Part shown: piece after piece, positions 5,038 through 11,391 of the stretch
How positions within the stretch are numbered: position 1 is the stretch's first letter
Layout of the letters: each line of letters opens with the position of its first letter
Source of the DNA: an uncultured Lachnospiraceae bacterium
GTDB taxonomy: Bacteria; Bacillota; Clostridia; Lachnospirales; Lachnospiraceae
Assembly (NCBI GenBank): GCA_947631755.1
Contig: CANRMO010000064.1
Span: 1 to 11,391, forward strand
Direction of reading: 5' to 3'
Length of the DNA stretch: 11,391 nucleotides
The notes under the pieces: generated by a model
The model's database searches: none
Seen by the model: the letters and a program-made list of their open reading frames with translations, nothing else
What the model was told of the DNA's origin: nothing
Position numbers and translations under genes: made by a program

Positions 5038-7419
5038 ATGAGCGAAACTACATGTCTTGAAAAGCAGCCTCTCTGTGACGAGATGCTCCAGAAAATGGAT
5101 GCGTACTGGCGGGCAGCCAATTATCTGTCAGCCGGGCAGTTGTATCTTCTGGACAATCCTCTTCTGCGCAGGCCGCTTACTATGGAACACGTGAAGAAAA
5201 AGATTGTTGGCCACTGGGGGACTGTGCCCGGGCAGAATTTTGTCTGGACGCACTGTAACCGCGTGATCAAGCGCTATGATCTGGATATGATCTATATATC
5301 CGGCCCTGGCCACGGCGGAAATTTTCAGATCGCCAATACGTATCTGGAGGGAACGTACAGTGAAGTTTATCCGAACATCAGCCAGGATGAAGAGGGCATG
5401 AAGAAACTGTTTAAGCAGTTCTCATTCCCGAGCGGTGTGCCGAGCCACTGTGCGCCGGAGACGCCGGGATCGATCAATGAGGGCGGTGAGCTGGGATATT
5501 CGGTCGCTCATGCATTCGGCGCTGTGTTTGATAACCCGGATCTGATCGCCGTTCCTGTTGTCGGCGACGGCGAGGCTGAGACTGGCCCGCTTGCGACTTC
5601 CTGGCAGTCAAATAAATTCCTTAATCCGATCAATGATGGCGCGGTACTCCCGATCCTTCACATGAACGGATATAAGATCAGCAATCCTACGGTATTTGCC
5701 AGACTTTCCCACGATGAAGTTGACCACTTCTTCAGAGGATGTGGCTGGGAGCCTCATTTTGTAGAGGGCGACGACCCGATGACCATGCACAGGCAGATGG
5801 CGGAGACGATGGACAAGTGTATCGAGAGAATCCGTGAGATCCAGGAAAATGCGCGCACAAACAATGATGCCACAAGACCGGTGTGGCCGATGATCGTTCT
5901 GCGCACGCCGAAAGGCTGGACAGGGCCGAAAGTAGTGGACGGGCAGAAGATAGAGGGTTCTTTCCGTGCGCATCAGGTTCCCATGTCCATGGAAAAACCG
6001 GAGCACCTTGACCAGCTCCGTGAGTGGCTTCTGAGCTATAAGCCGGAGGAGCTGTTTGACGAGAACGGCCGCGCGCTGCCAGAGATCACAGAGATGACGC
6101 CGCAGGGAAACAGAAGGATGGGTGCGAATCCACACGCAAACGGCGGCCTGCTCTTAAAAGATCTCCGTCTCCCGGATTTCCGTGAGTACGGTGTAAAAGA
6201 GGTGAAACCAGGAAAGACGCAGGCGCAGGATATGATCGAACTTGGCGCATATGTCCGCGACATTTTTAAATTAAATGAAGAGAATAAAAACTTCCGTATC
6301 TTCGGGCCGGATGAGTCTATGTCCAACCGCCTGTACCACGCATTCGAGGTTGAGAACCGCCCCTGGAATGCCGAGATGTATGAGGATGACGACAATCTGG
6401 CACAGGATGGGCGCATCATGGACGGCATGCTCTCTGAGCACATGTGTGAGGCATGGCTGGAGGCGTATCTGCTTACCGGGCGCCACGGTTTCTTCGCCAG
6501 CTATGAGGCATTTATCCGCGTGGTTGACTCCATGGCAGCCCAGCACGCAAAATGGCTGAAAGTCACGAATCAGCTCTCCTGGAGACAGCCGATCGCGTCA
6601 CTGAACTTTATTCTGACGTCCAACGTATGGCAGCAGGATCACAATGGATTTACTCATCAGGATCCGGGATTTTTAGACCATATTGCAAATAAAAAGGCAG
6701 ATGTTGTGCGCATGTATCTGCCGCCGGATGCCAACTGTCTGCTCTCCTGTTTTGACCACTGCGTAAAGAGCAAGAATTATGTAAATGCTATCGTGGCATC
6801 CAAGCACCCGAGCAAGCAGTGGCTCACAATGGAGCAGGCCGTAAAACACTGCACACAGGGTATCAGTGTGTGGGAGTGGGCGAGCAATGACCAGAATGAG
6901 GAGCCGGATATCGTTATGGCTGCCTGCGGCGATACGCCTACACTTGAGATTCTGGCTGCCACAACGATCCTCCGCGATGCGATGCCAGAACTGAAAGTGC
7001 GTGTTATCAACGTAGTGGATCTGTTCAAACTGGAGTCCGACAGCAAGCATCCTCACGGCCTGAGCGACCGTGAATACGATGCGCTGTTTACGAAAAATGT
7101 GCCGATTATCTTTGCTTTCCACGGCTATCCGACACTGATCCATGAGCTGACGTATACACGTCACAACTCAAATATGTCCGTGCACGGATATCTGGAAGAG
7201 GGAACGATCACGACACCGTTTGATATGCGCGTGCAGAACCAGATTGACCGCTTTAACCTGGTGAAAGATGCCATTATGCATCTGCCACAGCTGGGCAATA
7301 AGGGCTCGTTCCTTATCCAGCAGATGAACGACAAACTGGTTGAACACAAACAGTATATCGCAGAGTATGGCCAGGACCTTCCGGAAATCCGCGACTGGGA
7401 ATGGCACACAAACGATTGA
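5038..7419 (+). CDS. xfp: Xylulose-5-phosphate/fructose-6-phosphate phosphoketolase
   Basis: Thiamine-diphosphate enzyme of the cytoplasm. It uses phosphate to split xylulose 5-phosphate into acetyl phosphate and glyceraldehyde 3-phosphate, and often fructose 6-phosphate into acetyl phosphate and erythrose 4-phosphate. The 793 residues are full family length. Signatures are SGPGHGG (88-94), SFPSGVPSHCAPETPGS (129-145) and the cofactor-binding stretch GDGEAETGPLATSW (176-189). Candidate active-site histidines are H60, H92 and H137, judged by similarity to known phosphoketolases. The middle (pyrimidine-binding) and C-terminal domains are uninterrupted, with GRHGFFASYEAF and NQLSWRQPIASLN visible. 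AAAGGAG six bases before the ATG sets the start. The gene has its own promoter, a cre-like site and a terminator, so it is a single-gene unit. Whether it prefers C5 or C6 substrates cannot be told from sequence. It offers a carbon-saving route to acetyl phosphate, ATP and acetate. Confidence 0.97.
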   Translation: MSETTCLEKQPLCDEMLQKMDAYWRAANYLSAGQLYLLDNPLLRRPLTMEHVKKKIVGHWGTVPGQNFVWTHCNRVIKRYDLDMIYISGPGHGGNFQIANTYLEGTYSEVYPNISQDEEGMKKLFKQFSFPSGVPSHCAPETPGSINEGGELGYSVAHAFGAVFDNPDLIAVPVVGDGEAETGPLATSWQSNKFLNPINDGAVLPILHMNGYKISNPTVFARLSHDEVDHFFRGCGWEPHFVEGDDPMTMHRQMAETMDKCIERIREIQENARTNNDATRPVWPMIVLRTPKGWTGPKVVDGQKIEGSFRAHQVPMSMEKPEHLDQLREWLLSYKPEELFDENGRALPEITEMTPQGNRRMGANPHANGGLLLKDLRLPDFREYGVKEVKPGKTQAQDMIELGAYVRDIFKLNEENKNFRIFGPDESMSNRLYHAFEVENRPWNAEMYEDDDNLAQDGRIMDGMLSEHMCEAWLEAYLLTGRHGFFASYEAFIRVVDSMAAQHAKWLKVTNQLSWRQPIASLNFILTSNVWQQDHNGFTHQDPGFLDHIANKKADVVRMYLPPDANCLLSCFDHCVKSKNYVNAIVASKHPSKQWLTMEQAVKHCTQGISVWEWASNDQNEEPDIVMAACGDTPTLEILAATTILRDAMPELKVRVINVVDLFKLESDSKHPHGLSDREYDALFTKNVPIIFAFHGYPTLIHELTYTRHNSNMSVHGYLEEGTITTPFDMRVQNQIDRFNLVKDAIMHLPQLGNKGSFLIQQMNDKLVEHKQYIAEYGQDLPEIRDWEWHTND

Positions 7420-7439
7420 TCTTACGGCCATCAGGTCTG

Positions 7440-7475
7440 ACACCATCTGCGCAGATGCGCAGGTGGTGTTGTTTT
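7440..7475 (+). terminator. Intrinsic terminator of xfp
   Basis: ACACCATCTGCGC (7440-7452) pairs with GCGCAGGTGGTGT (7457-7469): 13 pairs with one G-T and a four-base loop. TGTTTT follows (7470-7475). It begins 20 bases after the xfp stop. The next gene starts only 16 bases beyond, so leakage through this terminator may be how that gene is transcribed; I see no separate promoter. Confidence 0.88.
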
Positions 7476-7490
7476 ATCATGGGAGAGCGT

Positions 7491-7847
7491 ATGAATAAGA
7501 GGAAGATCGGGAGTGAACAGGAGGACAGGGCAGCGCAGTTCCTGGAGATAGAGGGGTATGAGATCCTCCAGAGGAATTATCACTGCCGGTTTGCAGAGAT
7601 TGATATTGTCGCAAAGGACAGCGCGGGATATCTCTGTTTTATTGAGGTAAAGTACCGGGAAAATGGCAGATACGGGGCGCCGGAGGGCGTGGTCGGCTAT
7701 GGAAAGCAGAGGAGGGTCTGCCAGGGCGCGCGGTTTTATATGGGAGAGAACCGTCTGCCGCCGGATGTGCCGGTGCGGTTTGATGTAATATTTGTGATTG
7801 GAAATGAGTTGCAGCTTGTAAAGAATGCATTTGACTATATTTCGTGA
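7491..7847 (+). CDS. YraN/UPF0102-family protein with restriction-endonuclease-like fold
   Basis: A 118-residue member of the UPF0102 (YraN) family, whose fold resembles Holliday-junction resolvases and restriction nucleases; its cellular role is not established. The nuclease-like core is present: AEIDIVA (E36, D38; the family usually has GEID, here alanine precedes the glutamate) and FIEVKYR (E52, K54), followed by KQRRV and the C-terminal VRFDVIFV. The open frame extends far upstream, but those codons lie in the end of xfp and its terminator. I chose ATG 7491 because GGGAG (7481-7485) sits five bases before it and the conserved block then starts at the N-terminus. ATG 7479 is the alternative, without a ribosome binding site. 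The stop is 11 bases before the trmO start, so the two are probably co-transcribed. Confidence 0.9.
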   Translation: MNKRKIGSEQEDRAAQFLEIEGYEILQRNYHCRFAEIDIVAKDSAGYLCFIEVKYRENGRYGAPEGVVGYGKQRRVCQGARFYMGENRLPPDVPVRFDVIFVIGNELQLVKNAFDYIS

Positions 7848-7858
7848 CGGAGGCTGTC

Positions 7859-8554
7859 ATGGCAAATGAGATCTTATTCCGTGCGATCGCCCATATAGAG
7901 AGCGATTTTTCGGAGAAATTTGGCATCCCCAGGCAGAGCGGGCTGGTGGAAGAAGTGAGGGCCAGAGTTGTATTTGAACCGGAGTACCGGAGCGAGGCCG
8001 CCCTGCGCGGCATGGAGGAGTTCTCGCATTTGTGGCTGATCTGGCATTTTTCAGAAAATGTCCGGGACGGGTGGACGGCGACCGTGAGGCCGCCGAGACT
8101 CGGCGGCAATCAGCGCATGGGTGTGTTTGCTACCAGGTCCCCGTTCCGCCCGAACGGGATCGGACTCTCCTGCGTCCGGTTTCTGGAGGTGGAGAGAGGC
8201 GGGGAAAAGGGGCCTGTGATCTGTGTGGCGGGGGCGGACCTGATGGACGGAACGCCAATCCTTGATATTAAGCCCTATATCCCCCTGACAGATTGCCGGG
8301 AGGGAGCGGCCGCAGGTTTTTCGGGTAAAAATGGGGAGTACCGGCTCCGGGTAGATATGGGTGTCCCCTTTCCGCAGGGATTCCCGGAGGAGAAAAAGAG
8401 AGCCCTTATGGGTGTCCTGGCAGAAGATCCGAGGCCGGCTTATCAGGACGACCCGGACCGGATCTATGGCATGGCATTTGCCGGCTATGAAGTGAAGTTC
8501 CGGGTGCGTGGGAAAACATTAGAGATTGTGAAAATGGAGGTGGCAAGATGGTAA
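7859..8554 (+). CDS. trmO: tRNA (N6-threonylcarbamoyladenosine-37) methyltransferase TrmO
   Basis: Member of the TrmO/YaeB (UPF0066) family, which in Escherichia coli methylates the t6A at position 37 of certain tRNAs using S-adenosylmethionine. The 231 residues contain the N-terminal beta-barrel domain, with IAHIES near the start, EEFSHLWLIWHF (53-64), RPPRLGG (77-83), the hallmark SPFRPNGIGLS (94-104) and DLMDGTPILDIKPYI (127-141). The C-terminal mark DPRPAYQ (190-196) fits the family's conserved DxRxxY-type motif. ATG 7859 is the start, with GGAGG at 7849-7853 five bases before it. A GTG at 7844 would overlap the yraN stop but has no proper ribosome binding site. The last seven bases overlap the following small gene. 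Family assignment is firm; the substrate tRNA is inferred. Confidence 0.92.
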   Translation: MANEILFRAIAHIESDFSEKFGIPRQSGLVEEVRARVVFEPEYRSEAALRGMEEFSHLWLIWHFSENVRDGWTATVRPPRLGGNQRMGVFATRSPFRPNGIGLSCVRFLEVERGGEKGPVICVAGADLMDGTPILDIKPYIPLTDCREGAAAGFSGKNGEYRLRVDMGVPFPQGFPEEKKRALMGVLAEDPRPAYQDDPDRIYGMAFAGYEVKFRVRGKTLEIVKMEVARW

Positions 8555-8685
8555 CGATGTATGGAATGGAATTTACTTTGTGGGAAATTGTGAAGGCATC
8601 GCTCTCGGCACTGGTCACGGTGACAGTGTTCTATATCCTGATCCGTATCCTGAAGAAATTTTTCGGCAAACACGGGGATGAGTGA
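8548..8685 (+). CDS. 45-residue single-pass membrane protein, unknown
   Basis: A very small gene that automatic callers could easily miss. ATG 8548 has GGAGG at 8536-8540 with seven bases between, as good as any ribosome binding site in the window, inside the 3' end of trmO. It overlaps the trmO stop by seven bases in another frame, which suggests coupled translation. The protein begins MVTMYGMEFTLWEIVKAS, has one hydrophobic helix (about residues 18-34, through VTVTVFYILIRI) and ends with the basic stretch KKFFGKHGDE. The basic tail suggests the C-terminus is cytoplasmic. I recognise no family. It could be a small regulatory subunit of a membrane complex; no partner is visible nearby. The ribosome binding site, overlap and membrane-helix pattern together argue that it is real. 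Confidence 0.65.
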   Translation: MVTMYGMEFTLWEIVKASLSALVTVTVFYILIRILKKFFGKHGDE

Positions 8686-8719
8686 TGGAGACACCGATAA
8701 ATTTCACCCAAATCCAACC

Positions 8720-8747
8720 TTGACATAAGGATGATAATTGATATAAT
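8720..8747 (+). promoter_or_regulatory. Strong SigA-type promoter of the nifS-nifU-mnmA operon
   Basis: A perfect TTGACA (8720-8725) and a perfect TATAAT (8742-8747) are 16 bases apart, and TG at 8739-8740 makes the -10 extended as well. Transcription should begin near 8754. This is the best promoter in the window. Confidence 0.88.
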
Positions 8748-8765
8748 GTAGATGGTAAGTTTATA

Positions 8766-8784
8766 TCCTATCAGAATTATAGGA
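8766..8784 (+). promoter_or_regulatory. Inverted repeat in the nifS leader, possible operator
   Basis: TCCTAT (8766-8771) and ATAGGA (8779-8784) are perfect inverted copies around seven bases (CAGAATT). They lie about 12-30 bases after the predicted transcription start. The size and place fit a repressor site, for example of an Rrf2/IscR-type regulator, but no such gene is in the window and the arms are only six bases. Confidence 0.3.
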
Positions 8785-8803
8785 AATGGAGAGGAAGAAG
8801 GTT

Positions 8804-9988
8804 ATGAGTGACAATTTAATATATCTGGACAATGCCGCCACGACGGCAGTAAAACCGGAAGTGATGGAAGCTATGCTCCCCTATTTCACGGATATATACA
8901 GCAACCCATCCAGTGTATATGGGTTTGCGGGCAAGGCAAAGAAAGCGATTGAGGATGTCCGGGAGAAGATTGCGGACAGTCTGGGCGCGAAACCGGCGGA
9001 GATTTATTTTACCGGCGGCGGCAGTGAGTCGGACAACTGGGCGATCAAGGGCGTTGCTGAGGCATATGGTGACAGAGGGAAACATATCATTACAACGAAG
9101 ATCGAGCACCACGCGGTTCTTCATGCCTGTGAGTGGCTGGAGAAGAATGGGTATGAGGTGACTTATCTGGATGTGGATGAGGATGGGCTCGTCTCCCCGG
9201 AAGAGGTGGAAAAAGCCATCCGCCCGGACACGATTCTGATCACGGTTATGTTTGCAAACAACGAGATTGGCACAATCGAGCCCATCCGGGAAATCGGCGC
9301 GATCGCGAGAAAACACGGCGTGTTATTTCACACAGATGCGGTACAGGCATATGCCCATGTACCTATTAATGTGGAAGAGATGAATATTGATATGCTCAGT
9401 GCCAGCGCCCACAAGTTTTACGGGCCGAAAGGTATTGGATTTCTGTACCTGAAAAATACCGTTAAGCTGGGAGCCTTTATTCACGGCGGCGCACAGGAGC
9501 GTTCACGGCGCGCCGGCACCCACAATGTGCCGGGGATTGTCGGCATGGGCCGGGCGGTGGAGATCGCCATGGCAAATATGGAGGAAAATATAAGGAAAGA
9601 GACCAAAGTGCGGGATCACCTGATTGCCCGTCTCGAAAAGGAAATTCCTTTTGTAAAAGTGAACGGACACCGGGAGAAGAGACTGCCGAACAATGTCAAT
9701 GTGTGTTTCCGGTTTGTGGAGGGAGAGTCTCTGCTGATCATGCTGGACCAGAAAGGCATCTGCGCCTCCAGCGGTTCCGCCTGCACGTCCGGATCCCTTG
9801 ATCCGTCCCACGTGTTACTGGCTATCGGCCTTCCCCACGAGATCGCGCACGGTTCGACACGGCTCACTCTCTCAGAAGATATCACGGTGGAGCAGGCAGA
9901 TTTTGTTGTGGACTCACTGAAGACCATCGTGGAGCGGATGCGCAGCATGTCGCCTCTCTATGATGATTTTGTAAAGCAGAATAAGTGA
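8804..9988 (+). CDS. nifS: Cysteine desulfurase, NifS/IscS family
   Basis: Pyridoxal-phosphate enzyme that removes sulfur from L-cysteine as a persulfide and hands it to Fe-S cluster assembly and tRNA thiolation. The 394 residues are full length. They show YLDNAATT at the N-terminus, the histidine pair in IEHHAVL (102-103), cofactor-binding D178 in HTDAVQ, the Schiff-base lysine K204 in SAHKFYGPKG, and catalytic C327 in ASSGSACTSGS within the extended loop of the NifS/IscS group. ATG 8804 is chosen because the purine-rich GAGGAAGAAGG (8791-8801) precedes it and the protein then begins just before the conserved block. ATG 8786 lies too close to its upstream AGGAA. nifU follows after 29 bases with its own GGAGGAAG. 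Its place next to nifU and mnmA implies that one desulfurase serves both. Confidence 0.96.
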   Translation: MSDNLIYLDNAATTAVKPEVMEAMLPYFTDIYSNPSSVYGFAGKAKKAIEDVREKIADSLGAKPAEIYFTGGGSESDNWAIKGVAEAYGDRGKHIITTKIEHHAVLHACEWLEKNGYEVTYLDVDEDGLVSPEEVEKAIRPDTILITVMFANNEIGTIEPIREIGAIARKHGVLFHTDAVQAYAHVPINVEEMNIDMLSASAHKFYGPKGIGFLYLKNTVKLGAFIHGGAQERSRRAGTHNVPGIVGMGRAVEIAMANMEENIRKETKVRDHLIARLEKEIPFVKVNGHREKRLPNNVNVCFRFVEGESLLIMLDQKGICASSGSACTSGSLDPSHVLLAIGLPHEIAHGSTRLTLSEDITVEQADFVVDSLKTIVERMRSMSPLYDDFVKQNK

Positions 9989-10017
9989 GATAGATCTGGA
10001 TTGGAGGAAGTTATAAA

Positions 10018-10446
10018 ATGGAATACAGCGAAAAGGTGATGGATCATTTTTCAAATCCGAGAAATGTCGGAGAGATTGAAAACGCCAGCGGCGTGGGCAC
10101 GGTCGGAAATGCGAAATGCGGCGATATTATGAGGATGTACCTGGATATCGATGAGGAGACAAAGATTATAAAAGAGTGCAAGTTCAAGACCTTTGGCTGT
10201 GGCGCCGCTGTGGCAACGAGCAGCATGGCCACGGAACTTGTGACCGGAAAGACGATCTACGAGGCCCTTAAAGTGACAAATAAGGCGGTTATGGAGGCGC
10301 TGGACGGACTGCCGCCGGTGAAAGTCCACTGCTCGCTTCTGGCGGAAGAGGCGATTCACGCGGCACTCTGGGATTACGCAGAAAAACATGGCATTGAGAT
10401 TGAGGGCCTGAAGAAGCCAAAAGAAGATATCAACGACGAAGAGTGA
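10018..10446 (+). CDS. nifU: Fe-S cluster scaffold protein NifU/IscU type
   Basis: Scaffold on which Fe-S clusters are built with sulfur from NifS before transfer to apoproteins. The 142-residue protein is a stand-alone IscU-type domain, not the long three-domain NifU of nitrogen fixers. All cluster ligands are present: C34 and D36 in NAKCGD, C61 in TFGCGAA, and H104-C105 in VKVHCSLLAEEAI. The C-terminus is acidic and lysine-rich (KKPKEDINDEE). The start follows GGAGGAAG (10003-10010) by seven bases. The stop TGA (10444-10446) is five bases before the mnmA start, so the three genes are almost certainly one transcript. The name follows the common clostridial usage; iscU would describe it equally well. 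Confidence 0.96.
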   Translation: MEYSEKVMDHFSNPRNVGEIENASGVGTVGNAKCGDIMRMYLDIDEETKIIKECKFKTFGCGAAVATSSMATELVTGKTIYEALKVTNKAVMEALDGLPPVKVHCSLLAEEAIHAALWDYAEKHGIEIEGLKKPKEDINDEE

Positions 10447-10451
10447 GGGCC

Positions 10452-11391
10452 ATGAAAAAAGAGACGGTAGTGGTGGGCATGTCCGGGGGAGTGGATTCCT
10501 CTGTGGCTGCCTGCCTTTTGAGAGAACAGGGATATCATGTAATCGGTGTCACGATGCAGGTCTGGCAGGAAGAGCACGGGACGGAGGCAGAGCCGGATGG
10601 CGGCTGCTGCGGACTCCGTGCGGTCGAGGATGCCAGGCGGGTGGCACATCAGCTTGATATCCCTTATTATGTGATGAATTTCCGAAAGGAATTTAAGAAG
10701 CAGGTGATTGACTATTTTGTCTCGGAATACCGGGCGGGGAGGACTCCGAACCCGTGTATTGCGTGCAACCGCTATGTGAAGTGGGAATCTCTTCTGCAAA
10801 AGAGCCTGGCCATCGGGGCGGATTACATTGCGACAGGACATTATGCGAAGATCCAGCGGCAAAAGAATGGGAGATATGCAATCTGCCGATCGGACTCCAT
10901 GCGCAAGGATCAGAGCTATGCCCTATACAATCTGACCCAGGAGCAGCTCTCCCACACCCTGTTTCCCCTGGGAGAATATGAGAAAGAGCAGGTTCGCAGC
11001 ATGGCGGAGGAACGGGGCCTGCAGGTGGCTCACAAGCCGGACAGCCAGGAAATCTGTTTTGTGCCGGACGGGGATTATGCCTCCTTTATCGAGCGTGAGA
11101 TGGGAGAACGGGAACGGCCGGGGAATTTTGTGGATACGGCGGGACACATTCTCGGGCGCCATCAGGGGATCAGCCATTATACCATTGGGCAGCGAAAGGG
11201 ATTGGGGATTGCATTCGGGGAGCCCGTGTTTGTGACGGAAATCCGGCCGGGGACAAATGAGGTCGTGCTCGGGAAAGCCAGAGAAGTGTTTGCGGAGCAC
11301 CTGACGGCCACGCAGGTGAGCTGTATGGCTGTCAGCCATTTTGAGGCGGGGCAGGAGGTCATCGCAAGGATCCGCTACAATCACGAGGGCG
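10452..11391 (+). CDS. mnmA: tRNA-specific 2-thiouridylase MnmA (3' end outside window)
   Basis: ATP-dependent enzyme that places sulfur on C2 of U34 in the wobble position of tRNAs for Lys, Glu and Gln. 313 residues are visible of a usual 355-370; the frame is open to the window edge, so only the C-terminal beta-barrel end is missing. Visible are the PP-loop SGGVDSS (11-17), TPNPCIACNRYVKW with catalytic C102, TGHYA, KDQSY (152-156), and QEICFVPDGDY with the second active-site cysteine C202, which carries the persulfide. ATG 10452 begins directly before the PP-loop strand. Its upstream GAGGG (10445-10449) overlaps the nifU stop and is unusually close (two bases), so translation may depend on ribosomes finishing nifU. 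Sulfur is expected to come from the NifS encoded in the same operon. Confidence 0.96.
   Translation, partial: MKKETVVVGMSGGVDSSVAACLLREQGYHVIGVTMQVWQEEHGTEAEPDGGCCGLRAVEDARRVAHQLDIPYYVMNFRKEFKKQVIDYFVSEYRAGRTPNPCIACNRYVKWESLLQKSLAIGADYIATGHYAKIQRQKNGRYAICRSDSMRKDQSYALYNLTQEQLSHTLFPLGEYEKEQVRSMAEERGLQVAHKPDSQEICFVPDGDYASFIEREMGERERPGNFVDTAGHILGRHQGISHYTIGQRKGLGIAFGEPVFVTEIRPGTNEVVLGKAREVFAEHLTATQVSCMAVSHFEAGQEVIARIRYNHEG

Noticed and set aside
5608..6135. Long - strand open frames inside xfp
   Set aside because: Shadows of a strongly codon-biased gene; no ribosome binding sites or family motifs.
7401..7490. N-terminal extension of the YraN protein from ATG 7401
   Set aside because: It would be encoded by the end of xfp and its terminator; the ribosome binding site and conserved start point to 7491.

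Overview
The window looks like chromosomal DNA of a spore-forming clostridium, most likely a Lachnospiraceae relative. The grounds are an alpha/beta-type small acid-soluble spore protein, a RecU-type Holliday junction resolvase, a NifS/NifU pair followed by mnmA, purine-rich GGAGG-type ribosome binding sites, and protein sequences of clostridial type. All supported genes are on the + strand. This is mostly housekeeping DNA. I see no integrase, transposase, CRISPR array, rRNA or tRNA.

Layout. (1) 1-1317: the 3' end of glutamate racemase (murI), then a short hairpin that is both a terminator-like structure and the sequestered ribosome binding site of the next gene, a membrane-anchored M23 (LytM-type) peptidase. 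Both genes concern the cell wall. (2) 1368-4062: an extended -10 promoter drives an apparent four-gene operon: a two-helix membrane protein of unknown function, an RluA-family pseudouridine synthase, a DJ-1/PfpI-family protein and RecU. The first three are joined by ATGA stop/start overlaps. (3) 4063-4593: a leader with a long hairpin, the spore protein gene and a strong terminator. (4) 4594-5037: a gene-free stretch of about 440 bases. It holds a striking 146-base nested palindrome with a two-way terminator at its core, then a near-consensus CcpA (cre) site and a good vegetative promoter. (5) 5038-7475: a phosphoketolase gene (xfp) forming its own transcription unit, closed by a terminator. 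(6) 7491-8685: a YraN/UPF0102 nuclease-fold protein, the tRNA methyltransferase TrmO, and a 45-residue single-pass membrane protein overlapping the end of trmO. (7) 8720-11391: a strong promoter and a small inverted repeat, then nifS (cysteine desulfurase), nifU (Fe-S scaffold) and mnmA (tRNA 2-thiouridylase, cut by the window end).

How the genes work together. NifS takes sulfur from cysteine. NifU uses it for Fe-S clusters, and MnmA uses it to thiolate U34 of some tRNAs, so the last operon is a sulfur-trafficking unit. Xfp splits xylulose 5-phosphate or fructose 6-phosphate into acetyl phosphate and a shorter sugar phosphate, and the cre-like site suggests control by carbon status. Three enzymes of RNA modification (the RluA-type synthase, TrmO, MnmA) sit in three different units.

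No wholly new multi-gene system stands out. The items most worth a second look are the nested palindrome, the terminator hairpin that buries a ribosome binding site, the spore-gene leader hairpin, the cre-like site at xfp, and two unrecognised small membrane proteins.
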